Positions 15,656-23,602 are shown, counted from the first letter of the stretch. The stretch: 64,000 bases of DNA from Sulfurimonas sp. (GCF_026196735.1 NZ_JAPHUF010000002.1:186001-250000), one strand, 5' to 3'. The notes: generated from the sequence alone by a model not told the origin. Translations and numbers: made by a program.

Positions 15656-16393
15656 GTAATTGTGCTTTATATTTAAATTTATATTAATATTATTCTTTTT
15701 TAGCCATTTTTCTAATTCCGTGTTAAATTCTTCATAAATACTAATAATATCTGAAACTCGCAAGTAGTCATTTTTATAGGGAAGTTTTAACATTTTCGTA
15801 TTTAACTCTTCCTTGTCAAGTCCCTGTAAAAGAACTAGTTGGTTTTCTGGAGCACAATTAGTTTGCTTAAAACACCAATGGCTACCAAAATCATTAAGCA
15901 TAAAATATTTTTTTGTGTCCAATTGAATAATAATCTCAAATAATCGTTTTGGAAAAAATGGATTATAAATTATATCGTTGTTAACCTCATTAAACCATTG
16001 CCAATGTAATTCTTTAGTTTTAAACTGATGAGTAATATATTTCGTACTTTCTAAATTTAGTAATGAATTATAATTAATTATAGAGAATGGTATAAAACTG
16101 CTTAATAATATTTTATCTTCTTTTTTAGATAGTAGAGTAGATGAATTGTAATTTTTTTGCATATAATTTAAATATTCTATAATTAATTTTAATTGTTCTT
16201 TTAATACTTCATTTTCTAGTCTGCTTTTTTGCCATTGAGAATAAGAAATATATGCCAAAATTAAAGTCACAACGATTGCATTAGTTCCAACAAGAGGCAT
16301 TAAAAGTTTTTCAGGAATTAAACAATAAAAATAATATTCAAAGAATATTATTGATATTGACAGAAAAATTAAAAAAATTAATGTTTTTTTCAT
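15650..16393 (-). CDS. Two-helix membrane protein with cytoplasmic domain, unknown (integron cassette)
   Basis: A 247-residue protein with two N-terminal membrane helices (about residues 4-28 and 36-52), then a coiled-coil-like stretch (SRLENEVLKEQLKLIIEYL) and a soluble domain to the end. This architecture (2TM plus variable cytosolic domain) occurs in several abortive-infection-like and signalling proteins, but I see no known catalytic motif. The stop lies in the half attC. Confidence 0.65.
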   Translation of the reverse strand: MKKTLIFLIFLSISIIFFEYYFYCLIPEKLLMPLVGTNAIVVTLILAYISYSQWQKSRLENEVLKEQLKLIIEYLNYMQKNYNSSTLLSKKEDKILLSSFIPFSIINYNSLLNLESTKYITHQFKTKELHWQWFNEVNNDIIYNPFFPKRLFEIIIQLDTKKYFMLNDFGSHWCFKQTNCAPENQLVLLQGLDKEELNTKMLKLPYKNDYLRVSDIISIYEEFNTELEKWLKKNNININLNIKHNYT

Positions 16394-16412
16394 ACAACCT
16401 CTTATTTTTTAT

Positions 16413-16482
16413 ACATAACGTTTATCGTGAGCAATACTAAACCGCTTTAGGTTTAGTATTACGCTCCTCGTATTTGTTATAT
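16413..16482 (-). repeat. attC site
   Basis: A 70-base site: aacgtttatcgtgagc start, arms CAATACTAAACC / GGTTTAGTATT and end gctcctcgtatttgtta. The TAA stop of the 391-residue gene falls within the GTTATAT end. Confidence 0.92.
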
Positions 16483-17652
16483 CTTATTCTCTATTTCAAG
16501 CGTGTGATAACTACACATGATTTTCCAACCGCGGTCTTGATTACTACGATATCTTTCATATAATCTAAATTGTATTTTGTCTTTATCTATTTTAATGTGA
16601 CTGATATAGTACCCTCTACCCGCCACTATAATTACATTTTTTGGAAGTTTTATATGGACTTCTTTTATAAAGTCTCCATTTTTTGAGAACTTCCATAAAA
16701 TAATTTTAGATGAGTCATCGATTGATGTTCTAAATATATATTTATTTTCATTTGTTGAAAAAGTAGTTCCTATAAAATGTTGGCTAAATTCAATGGTCTC
16801 TGCTTTAACCGTATGTGATGTATTGTTGACATCAAACACGAAACTATCGCTATTAGTTTTTATACTATGATCACCATATTGAGTTGTCCACTTTTCATAT
16901 TCATCCTTTTCACGCTTGTCAGATTTATCAGATGGACACACTGATTCTTCACTACTAAACAATAGTTTGCTGTTAACATCATATGTATCTTTTTCCCATC
17001 CCCAAGATTTATTATAAATTGAATCCTTGGGATAAATTATATTAAGCTCATCTGAGAATTTCAAACAAGCTTTTAATCTTTTTATTGTTCTTTGATAGTT
17101 GTCATTTTTTAAAATAATATCATCACCATCTAAATTTCCAATATAACGTGAAGAAGCATTTTTACTTATATGGTTACTTGTAAAATAAAGTTTATTTGAT
17201 TGTAGATTTTTTGTAAATATTTTTTCTGTTCCACATTTCAATATTGTTTTTGCTTCTTGTTCCTTGTAGGTATTAAATACAAATACTAAACCCCAAACAA
17301 CTAAAATTGTCAATAGAATTCCTGCAATTATCTTTGTTCGTTTTTTTATTTTAGGACTTCCATATTTTATTTTGAAATAAAAATAGATACTCCATGCAGA
17401 AATGTACCAAATCAATGGAATAGCAGGTGCCCATCCACCTAAAACTATAGAACCATGCATTTGCAATGCATCTCCTTGGAGCATAACAATTACATAAACC
17501 ATTTCCTTTAAAACATATGGTATTAATAGTACAGCTAAAGCCCATTTTACTTTTGTTTTGCCAGATACTAATTTTGAAAAAATAATTAAAATAACTGGTA
17601 ATAAAGCAATAATATATTTAAGGAAAACTCCTACTAAAAGTCCTGTTCTCAT
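16477..17652 (-). CDS. Membrane protein with extracytoplasmic domain, unknown (integron cassette)
   Basis: A 391-residue protein with four hydrophobic segments in the first 130 residues (about 8-25, 35-55, 67-90, 106-127) and a large soluble C-terminal domain of about 260 residues. The C-terminal part alternates short strands with Asn/Ser/Lys-rich turns, as in beta-rich domains. No family recognised. It is alone in a 1.25-kb cassette between attC sites 17666 and 16413. Confidence 0.75.
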   Translation of the reverse strand: MRTGLLVGVFLKYIIALLPVILIIFSKLVSGKTKVKWALAVLLIPYVLKEMVYVIVMLQGDALQMHGSIVLGGWAPAIPLIWYISAWSIYFYFKIKYGSPKIKKRTKIIAGILLTILVVWGLVFVFNTYKEQEAKTILKCGTEKIFTKNLQSNKLYFTSNHISKNASSRYIGNLDGDDIILKNDNYQRTIKRLKACLKFSDELNIIYPKDSIYNKSWGWEKDTYDVNSKLLFSSEESVCPSDKSDKREKDEYEKWTTQYGDHSIKTNSDSFVFDVNNTSHTVKAETIEFSQHFIGTTFSTNENKYIFRTSIDDSSKIILWKFSKNGDFIKEVHIKLPKNVIIVAGRGYYISHIKIDKDKIQFRLYERYRSNQDRGWKIMCSYHTLEIENKI

Positions 17653-17665
17653 TTAAATCCTTTTG

Positions 17666-17801
17666 ATATAACGGTCGAGTACAAAAATATGTTACCAGCT
17701 TTTGTGCTTGATTAAATTTTACAATGGGAACTAAATATCTTTAGTTCTTGAAATTTTTTTCGGCTGTGGTAACATATTTTTGTTGCTACGATTTGTTAAT
17801 G
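17666..17801 (-). repeat. Long attC site (about 136 bp)
   Basis: Outer ends ATATAAC and GTTAATG. Long perfect arms CAAAAATATGTTACC (about 17682-17696) and GGTAACATATTTTTG lie inside, with a further small hairpin (GAACTAAA...TTTAGTTC) in the loop. Twice the length of most sites here, comparable to Vibrio repeats. It follows the zinc-ribbon gene. Confidence 0.85.
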
Positions 17802-17811
17802 GTCTTTATGT

Positions 17812-18093
17812 TTACTCTCTTTGCATCTTTTCCCATCTATTATTACAATAAGAACATTTACCATTATAAATATCTATTTCCATATCTTCATAACTGATTG
17901 GTTCCTCACAGTTTGGACACTCATACATAAGAAAGTCTGATATTCCTTCTTCTAGTGTATACTCCTGTTTTTCACTCAAAGTATCTATTCCTTTGTCAAT
18001 AGCAAGTTTTGCTATACCTTTTGCCGCACTATCATCTATTTTATCAAGAATACTTTCTAAGTATTCTATTAATCCATCTTGTCTTTTTATCAT
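17812..18093 (-). CDS. Small zinc-ribbon protein (integron cassette)
   Basis: With the ATG at 18091-18093 the protein has 93 residues; it is preceded by GGAG at ideal spacing. An in-frame ATG four codons earlier (18103-18105) begins directly at the cassette junction and has no ribosome-binding site inside the cassette. The C-terminus carries two CxxC knuckles (YECPNCEE and GKCSYCNN) that should bind one zinc. The N-terminal 50 residues are helical. Function unknown; could be a DNA- or RNA-binding adaptor. Confidence 0.75.
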   Translation of the reverse strand: MIKRQDGLIEYLESILDKIDDSAAKGIAKLAIDKGIDTLSEKQEYTLEEGISDFLMYECPNCEEPISYEDMEIDIYNGKCSYCNNRWEKMQRE

Positions 18094-18102
18094 ATTTTGC
18101 TC

Positions 18103-18171
18103 CATTAACGTTTAAGGAGAGCAATAGTTTTCCCGCTAGGGTAAACTATTGGCTCCTGCGTTTTGTTAGTC
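18103..18171 (-). repeat. attC site
   Basis: A 69-base site: ttaacgtttaaggagagc start, arms CAATAGTTTTCCC / GGGTAAACTATTG and end ggctcctgcgttttgttag. Same subfamily as the sites at 11909 and 19818. Confidence 0.92.
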
Positions 18172-18840
18172 TGGATTATAAGTAAGAAAAACACCTACAC
18201 CAGTAGCAACTAAACTTAATATACTTACGATAAACGACCATAGTTCATAATTAGTTCGTTTAATATCCTCTTTTAGTATTATTTTTGTTTTTGGAAATAG
18301 TTTACCATCTTGATATTTTTGAAATGATGAATGTAAAATATATACCATTATCAGTGGAGCTAATGAAAATATATACATTTCCTTAGCTATTAAAAAAATG
18401 AAAATCATTGAAAATATACCAGTAAATATACCGTTTAAACTAGCAAAATGTTTAGAAAAATTTGTATACCATGGTTTTTTCTTTTCTAAAAAGGAGTTTA
18501 CTTGCTCTATTTTCCCTAGAAACCAAGCTTCATCATGTGCATGTATTTGATAGTCTGAAACAGTTTTTCTAAAGCTTAAAAAAATTCCTCTATCTATTGT
18601 ATTATCTTGTGTCCAACCTTTTACACTACATGTTAGACCATCTATCTCATTTGGTAATTCTTGTGAAAACAAATCATCTAAGTTATCTGCTCTTATCTGC
18701 ACATCATCATGGTGTATACTAAATTCAAATGCATGAGTATGTTCAGGAATACCTTCTATTAGTATTTTCATTAACGATTTTACATCATCAAGTTTTAAAA
18801 GTACTACAGGAGTATCTATAATTTTTCTATATTCTTTCAA
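18166..18840 (-). CDS. Membrane protein, unknown (integron cassette)
   Basis: A 224-residue protein. Residues 1-125 form a soluble mixed domain; then come hydrophobic segments at about 136-152, 156-170 and 199-218, with a lysine-rich cytosolic loop between the last two. No family recognised. The stop codon lies in the attC. It occupies one cassette of about 750 bases. Confidence 0.75.
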   Translation of the reverse strand: MKEYRKIIDTPVVLLKLDDVKSLMKILIEGIPEHTHAFEFSIHHDDVQIRADNLDDLFSQELPNEIDGLTCSVKGWTQDNTIDRGIFLSFRKTVSDYQIHAHDEAWFLGKIEQVNSFLEKKKPWYTNFSKHFASLNGIFTGIFSMIFIFLIAKEMYIFSLAPLIMVYILHSSFQKYQDGKLFPKTKIILKEDIKRTNYELWSFIVSILSLVATGVGVFLTYNPD

Positions 18841-18854
18841 TTTGTTCCTTTGTA

Positions 18855-18923
18855 GACTAACGTTTGAGTTGAGAAATATTTGAGCCGCAGGGCCAAATAT
18901 TTCTCTCCAAGGTTTTGTTATCT
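18855..18923 (-). repeat. attC site
   Basis: A 69-base site: gactaacgtttgagttgag start, arms AAATATTTG / CAAATATTT, end ctctccaaggttttgttatct. It follows the 231-residue gene by one base. Confidence 0.9.
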
Positions 18924-19619
18924 TTACTCCTCAGCAACATCTATAATTTCTCCATCTTCAGTTATCTGAGGTAAAAGGTTCTCTTGATTAGCACTTGAAA
19001 TAGTATTCAGTAAAGGAAGGTTGTTTCCTTTAATATTAATATTGACTGTCAAGCTAAAAAGTCCTTTTAATTCCTTGAGTAGTACTTTAGCTTTAGGTTC
19101 TAGATTGGAATAAATATTTAATTCAAATAAAGATCCTAAAATACCTTTCATTGATGTGATGTCTTGGTTAAGTTCTTGCGTTAATTTTTCTAAAATCTTA
19201 TTTATTTTAATAGTTTGTTTCTCGTCAAATATATTTGAAGTATTAATTTTATCTTTTATACTATTTAGTAATGAATTTATTTCAGTTAATTCATCTTCAG
19301 TTACATCATAAATAATTGTATTAAAATGGTTATCAAAAGAGTCATTATGTGAAACAAATATAATTTCTTTGTAAATTTGTTGTAGATATCCTCTGAGGTT
19401 AGGAAGTTGATCACTTGATTTTAAGCTTTTTAAATATTTACTGCATATTTCAAGGTCATATTTTTGACAAAATATTTTTATAATTCCTATCATCTTTATC
19501 ATATCAATTTCATTAATTTTTCCTGACATTACAGATTCCATATTTGTTTCAAGGTAGGTTTCTAAATGCTTGACAGGCTCTTCCATATTTGTTAAGTCTT
19601 TAAATTCTTTTATTGTCAT
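18924..19619 (-). CDS. Unknown helical protein (integron cassette)
   Basis: A 231-residue soluble protein, almost all helix by composition (many Leu, Ile, Lys, Glu and Asn), with an acidic C-terminus (ITEDGEIIDVAEE). No signal peptide, membrane segment or catalytic motif seen. Alone in its cassette. I do not recognise it. Confidence 0.72.
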   Translation of the reverse strand: MTIKEFKDLTNMEEPVKHLETYLETNMESVMSGKINEIDMIKMIGIIKIFCQKYDLEICSKYLKSLKSSDQLPNLRGYLQQIYKEIIFVSHNDSFDNHFNTIIYDVTEDELTEINSLLNSIKDKINTSNIFDEKQTIKINKILEKLTQELNQDITSMKGILGSLFELNIYSNLEPKAKVLLKELKGLFSLTVNINIKGNNLPLLNTISSANQENLLPQITEDGEIIDVAEE

Positions 19620-19640
19620 ATTTAATATTTCCTTTTAGTA

Positions 19641-19749
19641 AGATAACGGTCAAGCCGAGCGATACTCTGAGAAACAGTATAGCAAACTTTAGTTTGCGGT
19701 ACTGATACGATAGAGTTGGAAGAGTGTTCGCTCCAGCGACTTGTTATCC
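19641..19749 (-). repeat. attC site with complex secondary structure
   Basis: Outer ends AGATAAC (plus strand) and GTTATCC; about 109 bases. Inside, CAGTA-TA-GCAAACT pairs with AGTTTGC-GG-TACTG. The first 15 bases after the junction (19645-19659) are also exactly complementary to 19782-19796, beyond the apparent end of the site, so an alternative much larger fold is possible. Confidence 0.75.
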
Positions 19750-19817
19750 GAAGCCGTAAGGCGGAGGAAAACAAGAACTTACTCGGCTTGACCGTTCATC
19801 CCTCGCCGTTGGCGAGA
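19750..19817 (-). other. ORF-less cassette spacer between two attC sites
   Basis: Between the attC at 19641 and the one at 19818 lie only about 70 bases, with no reading frame of note. The stretch is relatively GC-rich and contains a hairpin: GTTCATC-C-CTCGCC-GTT-GGCGAG-A-GATGAAC (19794-19824). It would be an ORF-less cassette of about 177 bases counting its attC. Such cassettes may carry promoters or small RNAs, or be remnants. Confidence 0.6.
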
Positions 19818-19886
19818 GATGAACGTTTGAGGAGAGCAATAGTTTTCCGCTCGCGGTAAACTATTGGCTCCTGTGTTTTGTTATGT
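19818..19886 (-). repeat. attC site
   Basis: A 69-base site: gaacgtttgaggagagc start, arms CAATAGTTTTCCGC / GCGGTAAACTATTG and end ggctcctgtgttttgttatg. It follows the S24-domain gene. Confidence 0.9.
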
Positions 19887-19933
19887 TTACTTTTAAAATT
19901 AAAAACCCACATAGAGTAGCGTCTATAACATCA

Positions 19934-20308
19934 TTAAAAAGTACTAAAAGATAAAACTACTTTAGCTACAACACGTACTTCGACTTCATTGTAAACTAAA
20001 TGTGAAAATGCTTTATTGATGGAGACGAATGTCATACCAGTATTTTCTTGCTTAGCTTGTTTTATCCACATGCTATTATTTTGATAGACGAGATAAATTC
20101 CTTGATCCTGTACTACTCTTTGGGAGAGATCAGCCACAACCAAGGCACGGTCTTTAATAACAGGTTGCATAGATTTACCATCTACCTTTATTACAAAAAG
20201 CGACTCTTTATTTACGGATTCAGGTAGTAGATCCATAGAAAATTTTAAAACTTTTTTTTCGTTTTTTCCACCAAGAACATCCACATATTCAAGAATAACA
20301 AGGGACAA
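19934..20308 (-). CDS. Stand-alone S24 (LexA/UmuD-type) peptidase domain protein (integron cassette)
   Basis: A 124-residue protein starting at a TTG preceded by AAGGA at good spacing. It contains the S24 fold: Ser in 'VDGKSMQPVIKDRALVVAD' (about residue 46) and Lys in 'NSMWIKQAK' (about 86), the Ser-Lys dyad of self-cleaving repressors and UmuD. There is no helix-turn-helix domain and no clear Ala-Gly cleavage site. It is too short for a phage repressor, so it may be a UmuD-like or anti-repressor-like factor. No umuC is nearby. Confidence 0.75.
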   Translation of the reverse strand: MSLVILEYVDVLGGKNEKKVLKFSMDLLPESVNKESLFVIKVDGKSMQPVIKDRALVVADLSQRVVQDQGIYLVYQNNSMWIKQAKQENTGMTFVSINKAFSHLVYNEVEVRVVAKVVLSFSTF

Positions 20309-20363
20309 ATTAATCCTTATTTTTTAATTATTAACAGATGTGTAACTATATCATTTGATTTCA

Positions 20364-20431
20364 ATATAACGTTTAAAATGAGCCGATGAATTGCCGGCAG
20401 GTAATTTATTGGCTCCACTGTTTTGTTATGC
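20364..20431 (-). repeat. attC site
   Basis: A 68-base site: ataacgtttaaaatgagcc start, arms GATGAATTGCC / GGTAATTTATT (imperfect), end ggctccactgttttgttatg. It follows the SIR2-STAND gene. Confidence 0.88.
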
Positions 20432-20473
20432 TTTTAAAATTCCATATCGGTAAACTGATAATAAATATATCTG

Positions 20474-22909
20474 TTAAATATTCTCTAAAATTTCGTTTAG
20501 TTTTTGATGACAGTAATCCATTCTATTGCTTTCAGTAAAGTATCCTTTATGTAAACCATCTAGCTTTTTGGCCATATCTTGAACATATGATTTAAAATGG
20601 CTTTTATTTTTATTAGATAGTTTTGTATACTTTTCTTGAAAATAATCATTATACACTTCTACTTGTCTATATTTATATTGGTCATCATATAAGTTGGTTA
20701 ATAGTTTATGTGCTTTTTTAAAATACTCCATACTTTTATTTTGGTCATGCTCTCTTAGTGAAAGTTGAATCCATAATCTTGACTGTTGAGCATCTAAATA
20801 TGATGTGTCATAACCTTCATAAGCCTTTGCATAAGCAGTATCTAAACAATTTTGAGCATTATTAAAATCATCTATTGCTATCCTTGCCATTGCATATTGA
20901 AGCCAAAAATGAGGAGTTTTTTCTAGTCTATCAATACGAGTTTTTAATTGCTCATAGTATCTTATCAACATATTTGTCTTATTTTCATTAGGTAGAGAGC
21001 GTTCAATAAAAGAAAATTTAAGTAATGCCCTATAAATACTTGATTCAATATTTCCATTAGAACGTAAATTTTGGAATTTTTCTGCGACATCTAATAATTT
21101 ATTTATTGTATATAGCCCTTTAAAGTGATTTTTTAATAAGTTTCTAGCATATAATGATGACTTTGTTAGAATCTTACTATTCTTTGATGGAAACAATTGA
21201 ATAAAATCAGGATTTTGAGTTAACTCTGAACTAAAAATTGCATTAGATAAAGAAACTTCGGAAATAAGACTAAATGTTAAAGGTTGATTCATAATTTCCA
21301 ATATACATATAGCTAAAATTGTATCTTGGTATTCCTTATTTTTAAAAAGATTTACTAATAGGTTATCAATCCTTGATTTCATTTGAGGTGCATTAAGAAT
21401 ATTTAGTAATGTATGAGAAATTTGTTTTTTATTTTTTTGTTCAATTATTTCAACTTTTTTCTCAGTTGAAAGACCTGCTTGCTCACCCCATAATGCAGCA
21501 TTTTCCAAAATATCAGAAAAAGATATAACTTCTTCATGAGATAAAATATCAATATTTAGCTCTAATGAATTTTGAATAATTTGAAAATCATCATAGTAAT
21601 GTCCATGATTTGAACTTCTAGTACTTAAAATTATTTTTATATTATCTGAGTTAATCAAGGTAATATACTTAATAATATCTAAAGAATTTTCATAATTATC
21701 AATAATAATATATATTTTTTTATTCAGTGATAACAATTTATCAATATCTTCACTGTAGTTTCCTTCAATATTATTCAGCATAAATACTGATTTACCATTA
21801 ATAGTTAAGAGTGAAGCCAATTCATTTAAAAATACACTTTTCCCATTACCAAAATCACTTAAGATTGTTAAGCAATTTGTATCTTTTAAAAGTTCAATAG
21901 CCTGAGTAAGACCTTGTCTTATTATTAAATAAGGCAAATGTTGTATTCCAGTCATAGCATCATTTACATAATTATTATCTAACTTTCCATGTAATAAAAA
22001 TTCTAAAATATCCTTATCTTCAATCTCTTCTGTATTATTTTCTAATTCAAAAGCATTAAAACAATCTAACCAAAATTCATGCTCAACTTTTTTAGGCATA
22101 TTTTGAATTAGTTCTTTTGCAAAGCCATCTGTTCCAATAGTATATACTTTCCCAAATTCAGAAAGTTCAAATAGAGATTTCTTCGAGCTATCTTCATGAG
22201 TGATAAAAAATGTTTTTTCTTTAAAATGTTTGGATTCAAATAATATTTTTTGAATTTCAATATCATATAAAGAATATCCTACGAATACAATTGCTGAAGC
22301 CTTTTCTAAATCCTTTTTAAATGAATAGAACCAATTAGAATTTAAAAAAGAATCAGCTGATAGATAAGAAGCTGTTGATAATTTAAAACTTTCAGGAATC
22401 TCATCACTATTCAAAGAAGCAATATTACCGTTAATTTGAACACATATATTTTTCTTTTTATAATATACTTTTGGGTCTTCATTGAGAGTAATACATTCTC
22501 CAATTAATCCATTTGCTCTTAGTCCTAGCTCTATTGAATTGTCATAGTTTGTTGTATAAATTCTTCTCCATGGAATAGAACAAATATCTTTATGCGATTG
22601 ATGAATACTTTTTAATGTATATTGTTCTTTTAAAAGTTCAATTAATTCAATATCATTTTTTATTCTTAAAAAATAATTTGCAGAAAATTTTAAATCACCT
22701 TCTCCATCAAATTTACCTTTTTCTGCAATTAGTTTAGCTAGCTCACTGGCTCTTGGAGGTTCTTTGCCTACTATATTTGTTGCATTACTTGAAAATCCTG
22801 CACCAGTAAATAATATTGAATTACTAGAAGATATTTTTTGTAATACTTCTTCTAAATTATCATTTGAATTAGTCAATTCTAAAACATTAATTTTTTTTAT
22901 TTCTTCCAT
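20474..22909 (-). CDS. SIR2-STAND-TPR protein, probable anti-phage defence (integron cassette)
   Basis: An 811-residue protein in one cassette of about 2.6 kb. Residues 30-230 are a SIR2-like domain: TGAGFS (35-40), TTNYD with Asn121, and the SIR2_2-type C-terminal motif FVGYSLYD (209-216). The position of the catalytic His in the usual 'K-hydrophobic-H-G' motif reads Q-I-N-G (Asn160). Residues 340-560 form a STAND/AAA-type P-loop NTPase: Walker A SDFGNGKS (351-358), Walker B YIIID (400-404), sensor-like LSTR (428-431). The C-terminal 200 residues look like TPR helices. In this family the NTPase/TPR part senses a phage product and the SIR2 part depletes NAD. Function is inferred. Confidence 0.8.
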   Translation of the reverse strand: MEEIKKINVLELTNSNDNLEEVLQKISSSNSILFTGAGFSSNATNIVGKEPPRASELAKLIAEKGKFDGEGDLKFSANYFLRIKNDIELIELLKEQYTLKSIHQSHKDICSIPWRRIYTTNYDNSIELGLRANGLIGECITLNEDPKVYYKKKNICVQINGNIASLNSDEIPESFKLSTASYLSADSFLNSNWFYSFKKDLEKASAIVFVGYSLYDIEIQKILFESKHFKEKTFFITHEDSSKKSLFELSEFGKVYTIGTDGFAKELIQNMPKKVEHEFWLDCFNAFELENNTEEIEDKDILEFLLHGKLDNNYVNDAMTGIQHLPYLIIRQGLTQAIELLKDTNCLTILSDFGNGKSVFLNELASLLTINGKSVFMLNNIEGNYSEDIDKLLSLNKKIYIIIDNYENSLDIIKYITLINSDNIKIILSTRSSNHGHYYDDFQIIQNSLELNIDILSHEEVISFSDILENAALWGEQAGLSTEKKVEIIEQKNKKQISHTLLNILNAPQMKSRIDNLLVNLFKNKEYQDTILAICILEIMNQPLTFSLISEVSLSNAIFSSELTQNPDFIQLFPSKNSKILTKSSLYARNLLKNHFKGLYTINKLLDVAEKFQNLRSNGNIESSIYRALLKFSFIERSLPNENKTNMLIRYYEQLKTRIDRLEKTPHFWLQYAMARIAIDDFNNAQNCLDTAYAKAYEGYDTSYLDAQQSRLWIQLSLREHDQNKSMEYFKKAHKLLTNLYDDQYKYRQVEVYNDYFQEKYTKLSNKNKSHFKSYVQDMAKKLDGLHKGYFTESNRMDYCHQKLNEILENI

Positions 22910-22954
22910 GTAACTACCCCTTATAGTTTAAATTTTAGTTTTTTATCTTGTGTA

Positions 22955-23024
22955 GCATAACGTTTATCGTGAGCAATAATTTTCCCGCTAGGGTAAATTA
23001 TTGGTCTCCTCGTTCTTGTTATCT
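22955..23024 (-). repeat. attC site, first in the array
   Basis: A 70-base site nearly identical to that at 14659: gcataacgtttatcgtgagc start, arms CAATAATTTTCCC / GGGTAAATTATTG, end tctcctcgttcttgttatct. The end of the transglutaminase-like gene reads 36 bases into it before its stop. Confidence 0.92.
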
Positions 23025-23602
23025 GTTTTAGCAAGTTCAATATCAGGAAAATTATTTATCATCTCATCATAAGTTTTAAATTTTTCTAATGTTTGAACTA
23101 TTATTTCTAATGGTTTTTCATATATCTTTGGTAAATTAAATTCATTTTCTCCTAATTCAAATGCTAATTTTTCAATAGGTGGATTAAATTGTGCATTTAC
23201 ACCTTCTTTGTTTCCTCTTGAATCTACTTTATACCAACCATAATCTTTTAGATATATTGCATTTAATCCATGCAGACAAAAGATATCCTCTTTGTATTCA
23301 CCACAGCTTAGCCTTTGATAACAAAATCCCGTAGGGATATAATTAGCTCTCAGTAAAGCTGCCAATAAGTGACTTTTTGCATAACACCATCCGGTTTTAT
23401 ATTTTAATACATCACTTGCTTTGCATGTGGTGGTATTATCTTTATAATCTCCAGTATGATTTATATTATCTCGTACATATTCAAAACAATTTTTTGCTAT
23501 TTCTACATCTGCTTTACAATCAGTTGATAAACTCATTGCTAGTTTTTGTATGTCTTGATTTGAATAATCTATAATATTCGTTTCTTCTAAAAACTTTGTC
23601 AT
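22988..23602 (-). CDS. Transglutaminase-like cysteine protein (integron cassette 1)
   Basis: A 204-residue protein with the transglutaminase-like triad: Cys in 'KTGWCYAKSHLLAALLRA' (near 74), His in 'FCLHGLNAIYL' (near 109) and Asp in 'WYKVDSRGN' (near 123). This superfamily includes peptidases, amidases and protein-crosslinking enzymes; no signal peptide is present, so it is cytoplasmic. It is the first cassette, so closest to the presumed array promoter. The last 11 residues (DNKNEETNNLP) are encoded by attC sequence, a product of insertion rather than of the domain. Confidence 0.82.
   Translation of the reverse strand: MTKFLEETNIIDYSNQDIQKLAMSLSTDCKADVEIAKNCFEYVRDNINHTGDYKDNTTTCKASDVLKYKTGWCYAKSHLLAALLRANYIPTGFCYQRLSCGEYKEDIFCLHGLNAIYLKDYGWYKVDSRGNKEGVNAQFNPPIEKLAFELGENEFNLPKIYEKPLEIIVQTLEKFKTYDEMINNFPDIELAKTDNKNEETNNLP

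Noticed and set aside
11169-23024. Regularly spaced, similar palindromic repeats that might suggest a CRISPR array or REP elements
   Set aside because: Spacing equals gene length (0.4-2.6 kb), repeats are imperfect and end in GTTA/TAAC cores, and an integron integrase is adjacent; attC explains them better.
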